The notes under the pieces are model-generated. The model saw only the letters and a list, made by a program, of their open reading frames with translations, ran no database searches and had not been told where the DNA came from. From the NCBI GenBank assembly GCA_949825065.1, contig OX463842.1, forward strand, positions 49,331,011-49,395,010: DNA of 64,000 nt, written 5' to 3'. The translations under genes and the position numbers were made by a program. This DNA is from Odontocerum albicorne. Taxonomy: Eukaryota; Arthropoda; Insecta; Trichoptera; Odontoceridae. Below are positions 43,718-54,009 of the stretch, piece after piece (within the stretch, counting starts at the first letter, position 1; each line of letters starts with the position of its first letter).

Positions 43718-45148
43718 TTAATTTCGCAAATCATTTGCCGATTTGCGCAAGGTACTGTGGTTGCGCAACAGCCTCGTACACGGGTGATCGCCAACCAATA
43801 TTGCTGGGGCAATCACACTCGTGTAAGAGCCCTCCGGGGTCATCGGGCGGGCACATGTACGCAGCACGCCATCCGCGTCCAGCCACGGCGTCACTCCCCC
43901 CAGTCTGGTTCCAGGTGGGAGACTTTCGCTGCACCGCAGAGCTCTTAGGTCAGCGCGAAAGGTTTCTTTCTGCGCAATCCCATTTAACCTAAGCTCCGCG
44001 GTTCGAAGCTCCTCCGTGGTCTGCGCGCCGTTGGTCCTCTGGTATCTAGGGCGGCGGCAGTTTGACACGCACCGTTTCATCCATCTGGTGGCGCGTGTCA
44101 ATATCGCGTTAGTGGCGCAAGTGACACCAACGTGTGACACCTGCGCTTTCACTGTCGAGGGGGCGTGGTCCGGTTTCTGCCGCGACCTCTTTTCTCGGCG
44201 TCCTGGCTGGCGCGGTTTCACCACGACACCGCGCGGTGGGCATCGTCGCGCCGCCATTTCTCCCCCAGACGTCGCGCCTTCCCTCCGTATGGCGACGACG
44301 CCATCCGTCTTGGCGTGATGTGTCAGCTCGGGTCGCGTATCCTCGTCACGCGACGCCGCATCCTGGCACATCTCGGCGCGCCGCTCCATTCGCGGCGGCG
44401 CGTCGTTTTCTTCCCGCATTGCGCAATGCCGACTTGCGCCAATCATTCCAAGATTTGCGCAATCTCGGGTTGCACAATGTCTATTTGCGCAATTCTCGGC
44501 TTTATTTGCGCCATCTCGGGTTGCGCAAATCAAGGAAAGAAAGGCGTGCTGCGTACATGTGCCCGCCCGATGACCCCGGAGGGCTCTTACACGAGTGTGA
44601 TTGCCCCAGCAATATTGGTTGGCGATCACCCGTGTACGAGGCTGTTGCGCAACCACAGTACCTTGCGCAAATCGGGTTGCGCAAATCTTTCCTTGATTTG
44701 CGCTAACCTCGGACGCCTCGCTCTCCTCTGGCTCGGCGACGGCGTCCTCTCTCTCGGCGTGATGTGTCAGTCCGGGTCGCGCATTGACCTCGCGCTTCGC
44801 CGCATCCTGGCACATCTCGGCGCGCCGCTCCATTCGCGGCGACGCGTCGTTCTCCTCCAGCATTGCGTAATGCCGACTTGCGCAATGTTGGTTTGCGCAA
44901 TCTCGGGTTGCGCAATGTCTGTTTGCGCAAATCTTTCCAAGATTTGCGCAATCTCGGGTTGCGCAAATGCTTCCAAGATTTGCGCCAACCTTCTCGGACG
45001 TCTCGCTCTCCTGTGGATCGGCGACGGCGTCCTTTCTCTCGGCTTGATGTGTCAGTTCGGGTCGCGCATTGACCTCGCGCTTCGCCGCATCCTGGCACAT
45101 CTCGGCGCGCCGCTCCATTCGCGGCGACGCGCCGTTATCTTCCAGCAT
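43718..45148 (-). pseudogene. LTR-retrotransposon internal region, 476-codon repetitive frame
   Basis: GC-rich, cytoplasm-type Gag position is inferred only from its place near the LTR. The frame contains three imperfect copies of a block of about 45 residues (RMERRAEMCQDAAKREVNAR, then PELTHHAE) and linkers built on the 8-bp palindrome TTGCGCAA (CANLGKICANRHCATRD). Bases 43,741-43,870 are inverted at 44,542-44,672 almost perfectly (130 bp). No protease, reverse transcriptase or integrase motif is visible. Repetition and the inverted repeat suggest the frame is open for compositional reasons; coding is doubtful. Confidence 0.4.
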
Positions 45149-45151
45149 TGC

Positions 45152-45463
45152 GCCATGCTTCGAGCGTTACGCGGCGACCAACGATCTATTCAATTTCTAC
45201 AGTCTTTGTACCTGTCTGGTACAAAGTGGTCCTTCGAGCCGGATCATCGTGTCGAGTCCGTCCCTGGCAACTGGTTGGACAGCGCTCTGCATACACCGGA
45301 ACCAAGCTCCGCCCACAAGTTCAGAGGCACATTCGACGCAAGAATATTTCACCGAAAATTTATTAATTAATTTTTGGTGATTTACGCTTGACTGCGAATT
45401 GGATTCTTTTCGCTCTGCAGCAACCATCCGCCTTTTCTACAGTCTTTGTACCTGTCTGGTACA
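45152..45463 (+). mobile_element. Inverted right end: LTR 3' tip, PBS-like site, leader, second LTR tip
   Basis: 45,152-45,223 is the last 70 bp of the LTR in plus orientation, opposite to the left LTR. It is followed by AAGTGGTCCTTCGAGCCGG (45,224-45,242), a tRNA primer-binding-site-like sequence, and about 190 bp of leader. Another LTR tip (45,433-45,463) ends TCTGGTACA. Host array sequence resumes at about 45,468 (ATGATCGATG). Two LTR tips in the wrong orientation imply self-integration or a later inversion. Confidence 0.7.
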
Positions 45464-45773
45464 GAGGATGATCGATGTCAGATGGTACATTCTTACTTAA
45501 TCAAGGAATGTTTAATTTTTTGTACAATACAAAATCATGTTTAAAAATAATAAGTTTTTCTTTCATTTAAATTAACTTTATAGCTTTAATATTATATGAA
45601 GGATAACACTTTATTACAAATTTTAAGAAAATTTTCCTGTCTTAAATCAGAAATATTGTCAATATCACCAGAAAATCTATTGAGGACAATATAAAATATT
45701 GTATCCAGAAGTGTTTTAACTATTGAATATACATTATGTATTCAGCGATATTAAAAATACAGGATTCGATTAA

Positions 45774-46406
45774 CCCTTCCCTTACGGTGATAAAAATAAA
45801 ACGCGTGCTCCGGTGTTGGGTAGTGAGTACGCAATAAAAAATTTGCGATTTTAAATCGGAAAAATAAAAAACATTCATAGATAATCCCCTTAATTACTTA
45901 TAATTGAAGCTAAAAATTATAATAATTGAGATTTATTTGCTGAAAACATTAAAAAAACATCTGAAAACATTAAAAAAACGCTCACGGAACGGGCGTACGT
46001 CTAACTTATCTGCAAGCCTAGAAGCTACTAGTGGCGCGGAACGCCAGTTGCATACCCCGGCGCTTACGCCTTTGCTTGCGACGTTGAGACAATTCAGCTC
46101 CTCGCAATTCAGTCTAGTATGCAAGAGTGAGATGCGAATATAGTGTCGCGCTTCCCGCATACTATTCACCTATCTTCAAGACGAGGCACTCGCAGCGTTT
46201 AAATGCCAATTTGTTTTCGATTTTTACAAAACACCTCGATGTAGTCGATAAATTCTGATTATTATTAATATTATTTTTTAAATCAATGCGTAAATATATT
46301 ATGGAGGAATACCTAAAATCTTAACCTTGTATTTATTATATTTATAGAGATATTGATGGTTATTAGAAGCAACGTGTAGAAGATACCCAACACAGGGAAG
46401 GAAAGG
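45774..46406. mobile_element. piggyBac-like MITE, copy 2, with empty site in a sister unit
   Basis: TTAA at 45,770-45,773 and 46,407-46,410. Ends CCCTTCCCTTACGGTG and CACAGGGAAGGAAAGG are imperfect inverted repeats. Interior collinear with 6,530-7,106. A short direct repeat (CTGAAAACATTAAAAAAAC) is doubled at 45,942-45,979. Unit 2 at about 34,145-34,205 shows TACACGATATTAT, then TTAA, then CAAAATTATAGCTTAATC without the element. Confidence 0.88.
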
Positions 46407-46914
46407 TTAAAGAAGCAAAATTATGGTTTAGTCTGTAACCACAAACTGTTAATATTTATTTATATATTCAAAGGAAACTTAATTAAACAATAATACTTCC
46501 TGCATCATTGCAAACCTTCCTGCATTATTCCAAACATAAATCGGGCGATTAAATTTTGTAACATGTACATATGTGGTTTATCACTACTAAAAAATATATA
46601 GTAATCTCGAAAGAAAGGTAAGTTATAAGGCCGTTTCATTCGAGCCGTGAATTTGAGATTCTAAATTAATGACATGTGAAGTGTTAACGGGGAATCGAAT
46701 TCCTCTAATATACTCGTACAATATTTACTAAGGAAGACTTCAGTAGCAAAAAAACTTGGATATAAATTAATGTGCTACTTTCCATAACATAAAAATTTGA
46801 AAGGTAAAACATTCACAGCAGGACGATTGGGAGTTGTCATGCCTAGATTAGCACAGAACAATAACGTCTCGAGTGACATATCAACACTTCAAATAGGAAA
46901 CTGATAATGAACTG

Positions 46915-47090
46915 GCCTTGTGTTCAGCACAATCTTGAGGAAATATTGCCATACGAGAATCTCTTTCAGCCAATCACAAAATGTTTGCGTGACTTAAAGT
47001 AAAATCAAAGTGATTTTTTTTCATTAAAAGCCAGAATACCAGTGAGAATTGACACAGCGAATTCTTGGTAGAACGACAGGCATTTTATCA
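46915..47090 (-). mobile_element. Minus-strand SINE in unit 5
   Basis: The minus strand has CTAATTGATAAAATGCCTGTC (A-box side), GTCAATTCTCACTGG (eroded B box), GATTGGCTGAAAGAGATTCTC and GTATGGCAATATTTCCTC. It ends AGATTGTGCTGAACACAAGG. Confidence 0.65.
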
Positions 47091-47334
47091 ATTAGGTTGT
47101 TTACTATTAAGGTTTATATTATTATTTTGCCTGCGTTGCTATGGAGAATATCACATTCGCTCAGAACTTTTTCAAACCTTCTCGTTTTTCATATACTCAT
47201 GTTAATGAATATTACATTTTACCTTAAATTACGTAAATTTATGTAAAATTTCGCAATATTTCGTAATATGTTGTACATTTATAAAATTTACAAATTTATA
47301 CGAAAAAAAAAATGGTCTCTTGGTTTATCAAATA

Positions 47335-47620
47335 TATATGAAGCTTTTAATTCTGCAAAGCAACTCTTGCATCTCGTTCTACTAATGAGGCCACGTGTTT
47401 TCTATATCTCAATATTTATCCATAAAATTTCCACAAAATTATTAAATAATTTTAAAACGATGACTGCAATTAATTATTACTACTGCTTTTTGTACCTTTA
47501 TGTTAGTTTAAGATAAAGTTGTATTATTTGTCATTAATTTTAAGCACATTTTGTAACCTGTCACATGTTCATTTGTATATAAAGACACTGTTGTGTCGTA
47601 AATAAAATAAATAAATTTAA
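47335..47620 (+). mobile_element. LINE 3'-end fragment with A/T-rich tail
   Basis: The plus strand runs from GAAGCTTTTAATTCTGC to AAGACACTGTTGTGTCGTAA and the tail ATAAAATAAATAAAT, typical of a LINE 3' end. It is the inverted counterpart of 62,050-62,400 and related to 18,060-18,215. Coding content is too eroded to place in a family. Confidence 0.6.
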
Positions 47621-48084
47621 ATGTTTTAATTATATTAGAACAATAGCCCTATTATTGTCGTACAATATTAAATGAATTAATGATCTTTTGTTTAAGTTAA
47701 CCTTCCTTTTATCGAATTATACTTTTTTCCCTAAAAGTATTAGATACATTGGTAAAAAGTGCATCATTAGAAAGTACGAGTATTTGAAGGCAATCTTTTT
47801 TTGGTAAATCCATAAGCTTTTATGATTTGACGTAAATACAACACATATACATTACACTTCGCCGAAAGGTAAATATTTTACAATCACAAATCGGAAGAAC
47901 ATCTTCAAAGTTTTTGTGTGTAGTTTGTTTTCCTTTGGTAACTTTTCTGCAATTTCCTACACAATAAGTTTCTCTTTCTGTTGATTCAAATGGGTCATGA
48001 CGAGTAATACGGCTCTTAAGGGGAGCCTTAACCGCTGTATATAAATTGTACTATCATTATTATTATAACCCAATATAAGCTTTG

Positions 48085-48453
48085 TGGTTTACCCGACATC
48101 ACTATTCTCATCTGGTGCTGCGCTCGGCCTACAGTCAGCAGCTTTGTTTTGTCTTTATTTATCTTCATACTGTAGTTATTTTGAAGAATGCTTTCCATAG
48201 TTGTTAAGGCCTCTTGTAGTTCCTCTTCACTTTCAGCAACCATAGCAATATCGTCAGCGAACCTTATCATGTCCACCTTTTGCCCGTGTATCTTTACACC
48301 TTCTCTGTGACTCATTCTCTCTCTCAAGTCGTCAATCGCGCTCTGTATATAGGCGTTAAAAAGAACAGGTGACAGAGAGCATCCCTGCCTTACCCCTTGT
48401 CTTATATTGGCTTTCTTTGTGTCTTCGTCACATCTGATTGTCACATCACACTG
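48085..48453 (-). pseudogene. Inverted 5' part of a family-4 LINE (reverse-transcriptase palm)
   Basis: The minus strand encodes TIRCDEDTKKANIRQGVRQG, CSLSPVLFNAYIQSAIDDL, VDMIRFADDIAMVAESEEEL (catalytic FADD) and LLTVGRAQHQMRIVMSGKP. It then runs out into array sequence at 48,084. It is the segment that should immediately precede the plus-strand part at 48,454. TSD ATAAGCTTTG lies at 48,075-48,084 (left) and 49,076-49,085 (right). Confidence 0.93.
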
Positions 48454-49075
48454 TCGGGTAAACCACTAAAGAACACCAAGGAGTTTGTCTACCTCGGGAG
48501 CAAAATAACATGGGACGGTCGGTCCAAGAGCGAGGTCGACAGCCATATACATCAGGCTAGACTTGCATTTAATAAAAGGTCGAAAATAATAGAATCAAAT
48601 AATATAGACCTTAAACTGAGAATACTCCTCATCAAGACCTATGTATGGAGTATCTTGATGTACGGCTGCGAGACATGGTGCCTATCCGAAAGAGATAGAC
48701 GAAGACTAGAGGCTTTTGAGATGTGGTCCTATAGAAGACTATTAGGAATTTCCTGGAGAGACCGCATCACAAATGAAGAGGTTCTCCAACGAATCGAAGG
48801 AGGAAGGCACCTGCTCAGGATCCTGTCCGAAAGGCGTGCAAGATGGATCGGGCATATAATACGACAAGAGGGCCTCTTGCATGCCATAATGGAGGGCATG
48901 ACCGAGGGGACAAACTCTAGGGGACGCCCACGCCGAGAGTACCTGGAGGACCTGTTGGTGGACGTGCGCTGCTCAACATACACAGACTTAAAAAGAGCCG
49001 CACAGGACAGGGGGGAATGGAGGAGAAGAGTTCAAATTGCTGCAAACCAGTCTTAGGACTGCAACCACGGAAGGA
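48454..49075 (+). pseudogene. Forward 3' part of the same family-4 LINE (thumb and C-terminus)
   Basis: The plus strand continues SGKPLKNTKEFVYLGSK through LMYGCETWCLSERDRRR, SWRDRITNEEVLQRIE and DRGEWRRRVQIAANQ to a natural stop at 49,056. The 3' UTR GACTGCAACCACGG ends at 49,075. It is almost identical to the 26,839-27,507 insertion. TGTCGGGTAAACCAC is present at the breakpoint of both halves (15-bp overlap), as produced by twin priming. The whole insertion is 991 bp. Confidence 0.93.
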
Positions 49076-49085
49076 ATAAGCTTTG

Positions 49086-51239
49086 ATCATTCTTGACAAA
49101 GCTCTTCGGATAACCTAGAAATTCTTTTTAATCGTGATCCATTAAATGAAACATCGTTTTGAATCCGAAGAAAAAACTTTTTTAAAATGGTTTGTATTAT
49201 AATAATGCAGGAAAAAATATGAATATTTCATTAATAAATGACACTTTCTGTGTAACAACGCCCCACAAATCTAAACCGAATAATATTAATAATGGAACTG
49301 TCATTCATTTTAAATATTTTATTTTACAAGTTTATTAATAAGGTTATCGGGTAAAATTTTTTTCAGTCCACTACTTAATAAACAAGCTTTCATTTCAAAA
49401 GGTTATATATAATACTTGAGATCAAATAACTTTTTATAATTTATTTTTCTTGCTTTTTTAATTTAAATTTTGAAGTATGAACTTATTTACCTGCGTTGCT
49501 ACGGATACTGCCTATCTCGCCATGAACACTAACTTACCTCCTCGATTAACTCTTTCACTCACCACCTTAACTTTATGTACACCTGGTAGGTACTACATTT
49601 GACATTTTAAGATTTAATGGAAGCTTCGTAAGTGTAAAATATCAAATGATACCTACTTCTTCGACTCTCCGACAAACTCTTTTTCATCGTGATCAGCAAT
49701 ATCAAATATTAGTGGATATAAATTAACAAAAAGGTTTGCGACTTAATTAACAACGCTAAAAATGTGTATTTTATTGATAAACGGCATATTCTGTTAAATG
49801 ACGTCCCATTAACCTAAAAAAATATCGATCACAACTCAGCTGTAATTTGTGTAAAATAATTTATTGAATAAATTTATTATAATGGGGAACGAGTGAATCT
49901 TTACTTCTACTAGTTTTCTATTGTTCATACTAGGTGACATTTGAAATGGTAATATGCATGTTTTTTTATAATAATAAATGCCGTTGATTTTTATTATCAA
50001 TCAATCTTATTTTGGAAACAAGCTTGCTCGCACTATTTTCTACATTTATTTATTTACCCTCGTTACTACGGAAATTAACACTCGTGAATTCCTTACCTCC
50101 TCGATTTTGCCATTACTTTATCACATACATTTTATGTATTCCTAGTATCTGAGTTTGAAAAAAGAAGCTAGAAACCTCAGTTCTTTCCTCTAGAAACCTT
50201 CTTTTTTACATTTGTACATTTACATTTTACATAATTAAACATTGTGTAGTGGGGTGTAAGGACCACTTAATGCAAAAATGAAACAACATATGTTTCTTTT
50301 CAAACAATAATTATTTATTAATCCAAGTTGCTATGGAAACTACCAGTCTCGTAAATTCCTTACTTCTCGATTTTGCCATTACTTTACGCCTAGATTTTAT
50401 GCACTCCTGGTATCTGAGATTGAAAAAAAGAAGTCAGAAACCTCAGTTCTTACCTTAATCTTCTTTTTTACATTTACATTTTACATAAATAAAAAATGTG
50501 TGGTGGTGGGGTGTAAGCACCACTAAATGCAAAAATTAAACTGAACATATGTTTCTTTTCAAACTATAATTATTTATTTATCCAAGCTGCTATGGAAAAT
50601 ACCAGTCTCGCAAATTCCTTACTTTCTCGATTTTGCCGTTACTTTACCACCTACATTTTATGCACTCCTGGTATTTGAGATTGAAAAAAGATGTCAGAAA
50701 CCTCAATTCCTTAACCTTATTTTTTAAATTTGTACATTTACATTTTACATAAAGAAAAATTGTGTCGTGGTGGGGTGTAAGCAGCACTTAATGCAAAAAT
50801 TAAACTAAACGCTTTCGCTTCTTCTTTATATTTTCCAGTACCTTGATTTTCTGTAGTTTTTCTTCTATTTTTTTTTAAATCTTTTTATCCATTCTCATAT
50901 AAAATTCTTATCAGTAAATATTTCATTTTCATCGAAATTTTTACGAAAAAACGTTTTTTAAAGTAATTGATAAATTTTTTAATAAATTAAATTTTTTTAT
51001 GTAACCTTACTATTTTATGGATCACAGTTTCATCACTAATTACTAAGAAATGCCATCAAAACTATTACTTGGACGTTTCTTGCCTGCTGAGAGGACAATA
51101 GAGAATATAGGATCAAGAAATATTTCCACAACTGTTTGATAACTATCAATGAATTAAGCGGTGTTGAAAATATAAGATATACCGAGAAAAAAATATATCC
51201 CGAAATCTAAGTTTACAAGCTGATTATATTTATTGTAAT
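49086..51239. repeat. Array unit 6, left: four A-type blocks in series
   Basis: Theta 49,086-49,310, alpha 49,330-49,420, A core 49,495, a theta-like TCATCGTGATCAGCAATATC at 49,684, alpha 49,870-49,960, A core 50,062. A cores at 50,327 and 50,586 follow with spacings of 265 and 259 bp, each with CACTCCTGGTATYTGAG and GTGTAAGCACCACT-like sequence. So A blocks have amplified locally as a shorter tandem of about 260 bp. Bases 50,810-51,150 recur at 52,640-53,020. Confidence 0.8.
50327..50340 (+). promoter_or_regulatory. X-box-like site, 14 of 14 to consensus
   Basis: GTTGCTATGGAAAC satisfies RYYNYYATRRNRAC at every position. It is the best match among the 21 cores. RFX proteins bind such sites in animals; use here is not shown. 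Confidence 0.35.
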
Positions 51240-51410
51240 CTAATTCGTGATCTTATTGGCATGAATGCTTTTGAGTGTTAAGTTTATGCAGATGATAGTA
51301 TGTTTTTTTAGATAATGTGATCCTAGATAAAAGTAATTCTGAAACGAGATACTTTTATACGTATTGTCAATGTTTCAAATTGGGATTATTCGCGTCGAGT
51401 AATTTTTTTT
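51240..51410 (+). pseudogene. Possible LINE reverse-transcriptase scrap with YADD-like motif
   Basis: VYADDSMFF is readable at about 51,283-51,310 (after a stop), followed by ETRYFYTYCQCFKLGLFAS, which resembles the helix after the catalytic loop. About 170 bp and much decayed; it could be coincidence. Confidence 0.3.
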
Positions 51411-51861
51411 ATATACTAAAGTAAAGTCAATTATTTTACATAAGAAGCTTATCGAGTGAATCTTCTTCAGTTTTTTACATTTCATGCTAGTTTTAATTCA
51501 AAAAGGCAATAAATAATACTACAGAAAAAATACACTAAAAATATTAATAATTCTTGTTAATAAACACATGTTCACACTACATTTCTATGTAGGTATAAAT
51601 ATTAATGTATTTAGCCGCGTTGTTACGGAAAATTCCAGTATCGCAAAGAAAAGTTCCTGTCTTTCGCAATTTAGCAATTGACTCATCTACTCACCACTTA
51701 CATTTTATGTATTCCTGGTATCTCAGTTTGGAAAAAGAATGAAAAATCTCAGTTCTTCTCAACATGAGGTTTTTGCTGTATTTTTATGTTTCGTTTTAAA
51801 TCTTTCTAAATGCAGAAAATAATCAAAATAGCTGTGTGTTGGATAGCTAAGGCTAGGAAAC

Positions 51862-52060
51862 TGATGATCAACTGGCCTTGTGTACAGCACAATCTTGATG
51901 AAATATTGCCATACGAGAATGTCTTCCAGCCAATCACAAAATGCTTACGTGACTTAAAGTAAAATCAGAGTGAAGTGTTTTTTTATAAAAACCTGGATAC
52001 CGGCGAGAATTGACACTGCGAATTCCCGGTAGAACGACAGGCATTTTATCAATTAGGTTG
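51862..52060 (-). mobile_element. Minus-strand SINE in unit 6
   Basis: Nearly the same as 46,915-47,090, including AACGACAGGCATTTTATCAA and TTACTTAAAGTAAAATC-type segments. Co-amplified with the unit. Confidence 0.65.
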
Positions 52061-53029
52061 TTTACTATTTTGGTTTTTTTAATTTACCTGCGTTGCTATG
52101 GAGAATATCACCTTCGCTCAGAACGTTTTCAAACCTTCTCGTTTTTCATATACTCCTAATGAATATTACGATTTTACCTTAAATTACATAAATCTTTGTA
52201 AAATTTCGCAATATTTCGTAATATAATATGTTGTAAATTTACAAATTTGTATGAAAAGAAAATGGTCTCTTGGTTTATCAAATATATCAAGTAATAGGAA
52301 ATGTACCGAAAAGGCATATGTTGTCCTTTTCGGTTTAAAGTTTTAAATGAAATTTGATTTACTATTTATTGTTGGCTATTTGGGTGTTTATGAATCTGTG
52401 TACAATTTTTTAACACATTTAGTGTATTTTATATTAGATTGGTATTGGTCGATAAAAGTGTGTTTTCATAATTTAAACGTCTTTATTTTATTAGAACAAC
52501 AGCCATATAACTGTCGTGCAATATTAAGCGAATTTATGATCTTTTGTTTAAGTTAACTGCCCTTTTATCGAGTTACGGTAGACTTCTTTGTCAGTTATGG
52601 TATACTACTTTGGGTGTAAGCATCACTAAATGTAAAAATTAAACTAAACGCTTTCGCTTCTTAATATTTTCCAGTACCTTGATTCAATGTAGTTTTTCGT
52701 ATATTTTTTTAAATCTTATCCATTTTCAAATTAAATTCTTCTCAATAAGTATAAAAAAAATCAAAATTAAAAAAAAAGTCTTTTTTTTGAAGAAATTGAT
52801 ATTTTTTTAATAAATTTAAATGCATAATATAACCTTCCTATTTTATGGATCACAGTTTCATCACAAATTACTAAGCAACTTTACTATCTATGAAATAAGA
52901 AACATTATCTATGTCATCAAAACTGTTACTAAGACGTTTCTAGCCTGCTGAGGACAATATAGAATATAGGATCAAGAAATATTTCCACAACTGTTTGATA
53001 ACTACGAGTGTCAATGAATTTTATGCAGC

Positions 53030-53345
53030 ACTGTTTAGTGACAAAAGCTCATTAAATGTGCCCTCGGTACTCGAGACTCGAACCCAGTATTTCTAAAAAA
53101 ACACGTATGTCTGCCATAGCAGCGCCCGGATACAATCATGTTAATATATTTGTTGGTATATAACACGATCTTGTGGAATTATAGTCATGTGACAATCTTC
53201 TCGAACTAATCAGATATTTATGAGCCATTTAGTGAAAATCAAACTGAAAACACATTTAAAATAAAAACTGGATTCCCACTGGGAATCAACCCGCAATCTC
53301 AGAGCTGGAAGACAGGCGTCTTATCAACTAGTTCATGAAGACTAT
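53030..53345 (-). mobile_element. Paired S2 and SINE heads, minus strand
   Basis: Minus strand: AACTAGTTGATAAGACGCCT (A box), CGGGTTGATTCCCAG (B box), GATTAGTTCGAGAAGATTG, then the S2-type GGGTTCGAGTCTCGAGTACC. Same pair and order as 42,190-42,510. Confidence 0.7.
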
Positions 53346-54009
53346 TTTCTATTTCGGTATTTATTTATTTACTCCCGTTGCTATAGAGAATATCACTTTC
53401 TCACCTTCTTCATAGAACGTTTTCTTACCTCCTCGTCTTTTATATACTCCGATTACTGGATTTTTACAGTTCTCTCTAAATTACGTTATTTTATGTTTAA
53501 TGTCGTGACTTTTTGCAAAATTTACAAAACTAAACGAAATTTACACGGGAAATTAAATTTACTCAGTTTAACAAAAACATATTATAAGAATGATCGATAT
53601 CAGATGGTACGAACACGTGACGAACGAAATGTATTCGAACGCGCAGGCACATCCATCGTTGTCTGATTTACCTATTGACCAATTTATGTGAAGCTTTGAC
53701 TGACCACCTAAAATTTCCAAAGTACTCCTGGTATCTGAAAGCGCTCGGGCGCTACTGTGGTTGTTAGACGTGACTTCTTCCTTTTCTGTTTAAGTTGTTA
53801 TAGTAAATTATGATTTATTAAGATTCGTGATTATTTGAGTTTTTTTATCCACTTTGGACAGATTTCTCCTGCTTTTGGAGTTCAAGAGAAGACTGATAAA
53901 ACCTTTGTATTTTACATCTTCCGATATGTGGTATTAACACATTCGGTTTAAGGTGTGTAGTGTTTATATGAAATACCATCATAAATTTTGATAAGATTCC
54001 CAAAAATAA

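Larger units (their letters stand above)
45468..48074. repeat. Array unit 5
   Basis: CAGATGGTACATTC (epsilon-like) at 45,480, then CATGTTTAAAAATAATAAG, CAGCGATATTAAAAATAC at 45,742, the piggyBac-like MITE, delta 46,600-46,900, SINE (minus) 46,915-47,090, B core 47,135, LINE fragment 47,335-47,620, zeta 47,640-47,830, eta 47,880-47,980, S2 47,985-48,065. Confidence 0.75.
51411..53750. repeat. Array unit 6, right: A, B and B blocks
   Basis: Alpha 51,440-51,520, A core 51,619, SINE (minus) 51,862-52,060, B core 52,092, zeta 52,340-52,570. Then comes the 52,600-53,020 repeat of 50,810-51,150, S2 and SINE (minus) 53,030-53,345, B core 53,377, epsilon 53,580-53,740 (GAATGATCGATATCAGATGG). That epsilon is the empty counterpart of the LTR-element insertion at 42.75-45.47 kb. 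ACATATGTTGTCCTTTTCGG-type sequence at 52,315 recurs at 56,457. Confidence 0.8.

Noticed and set aside
43493..45370. Several overlapping 100-400-codon plus-strand frames in the GC-rich island
   Set aside because: All frames are open because of high GC and the repeated TTGCGCAA palindrome; LTR and polypurine tract put the sense strand on minus.
45933..46169. 78- and 79-codon frames inside the piggyBac-like MITE
   Set aside because: Not conserved in the sister MITE at 6.5 kb and no transposase motif.
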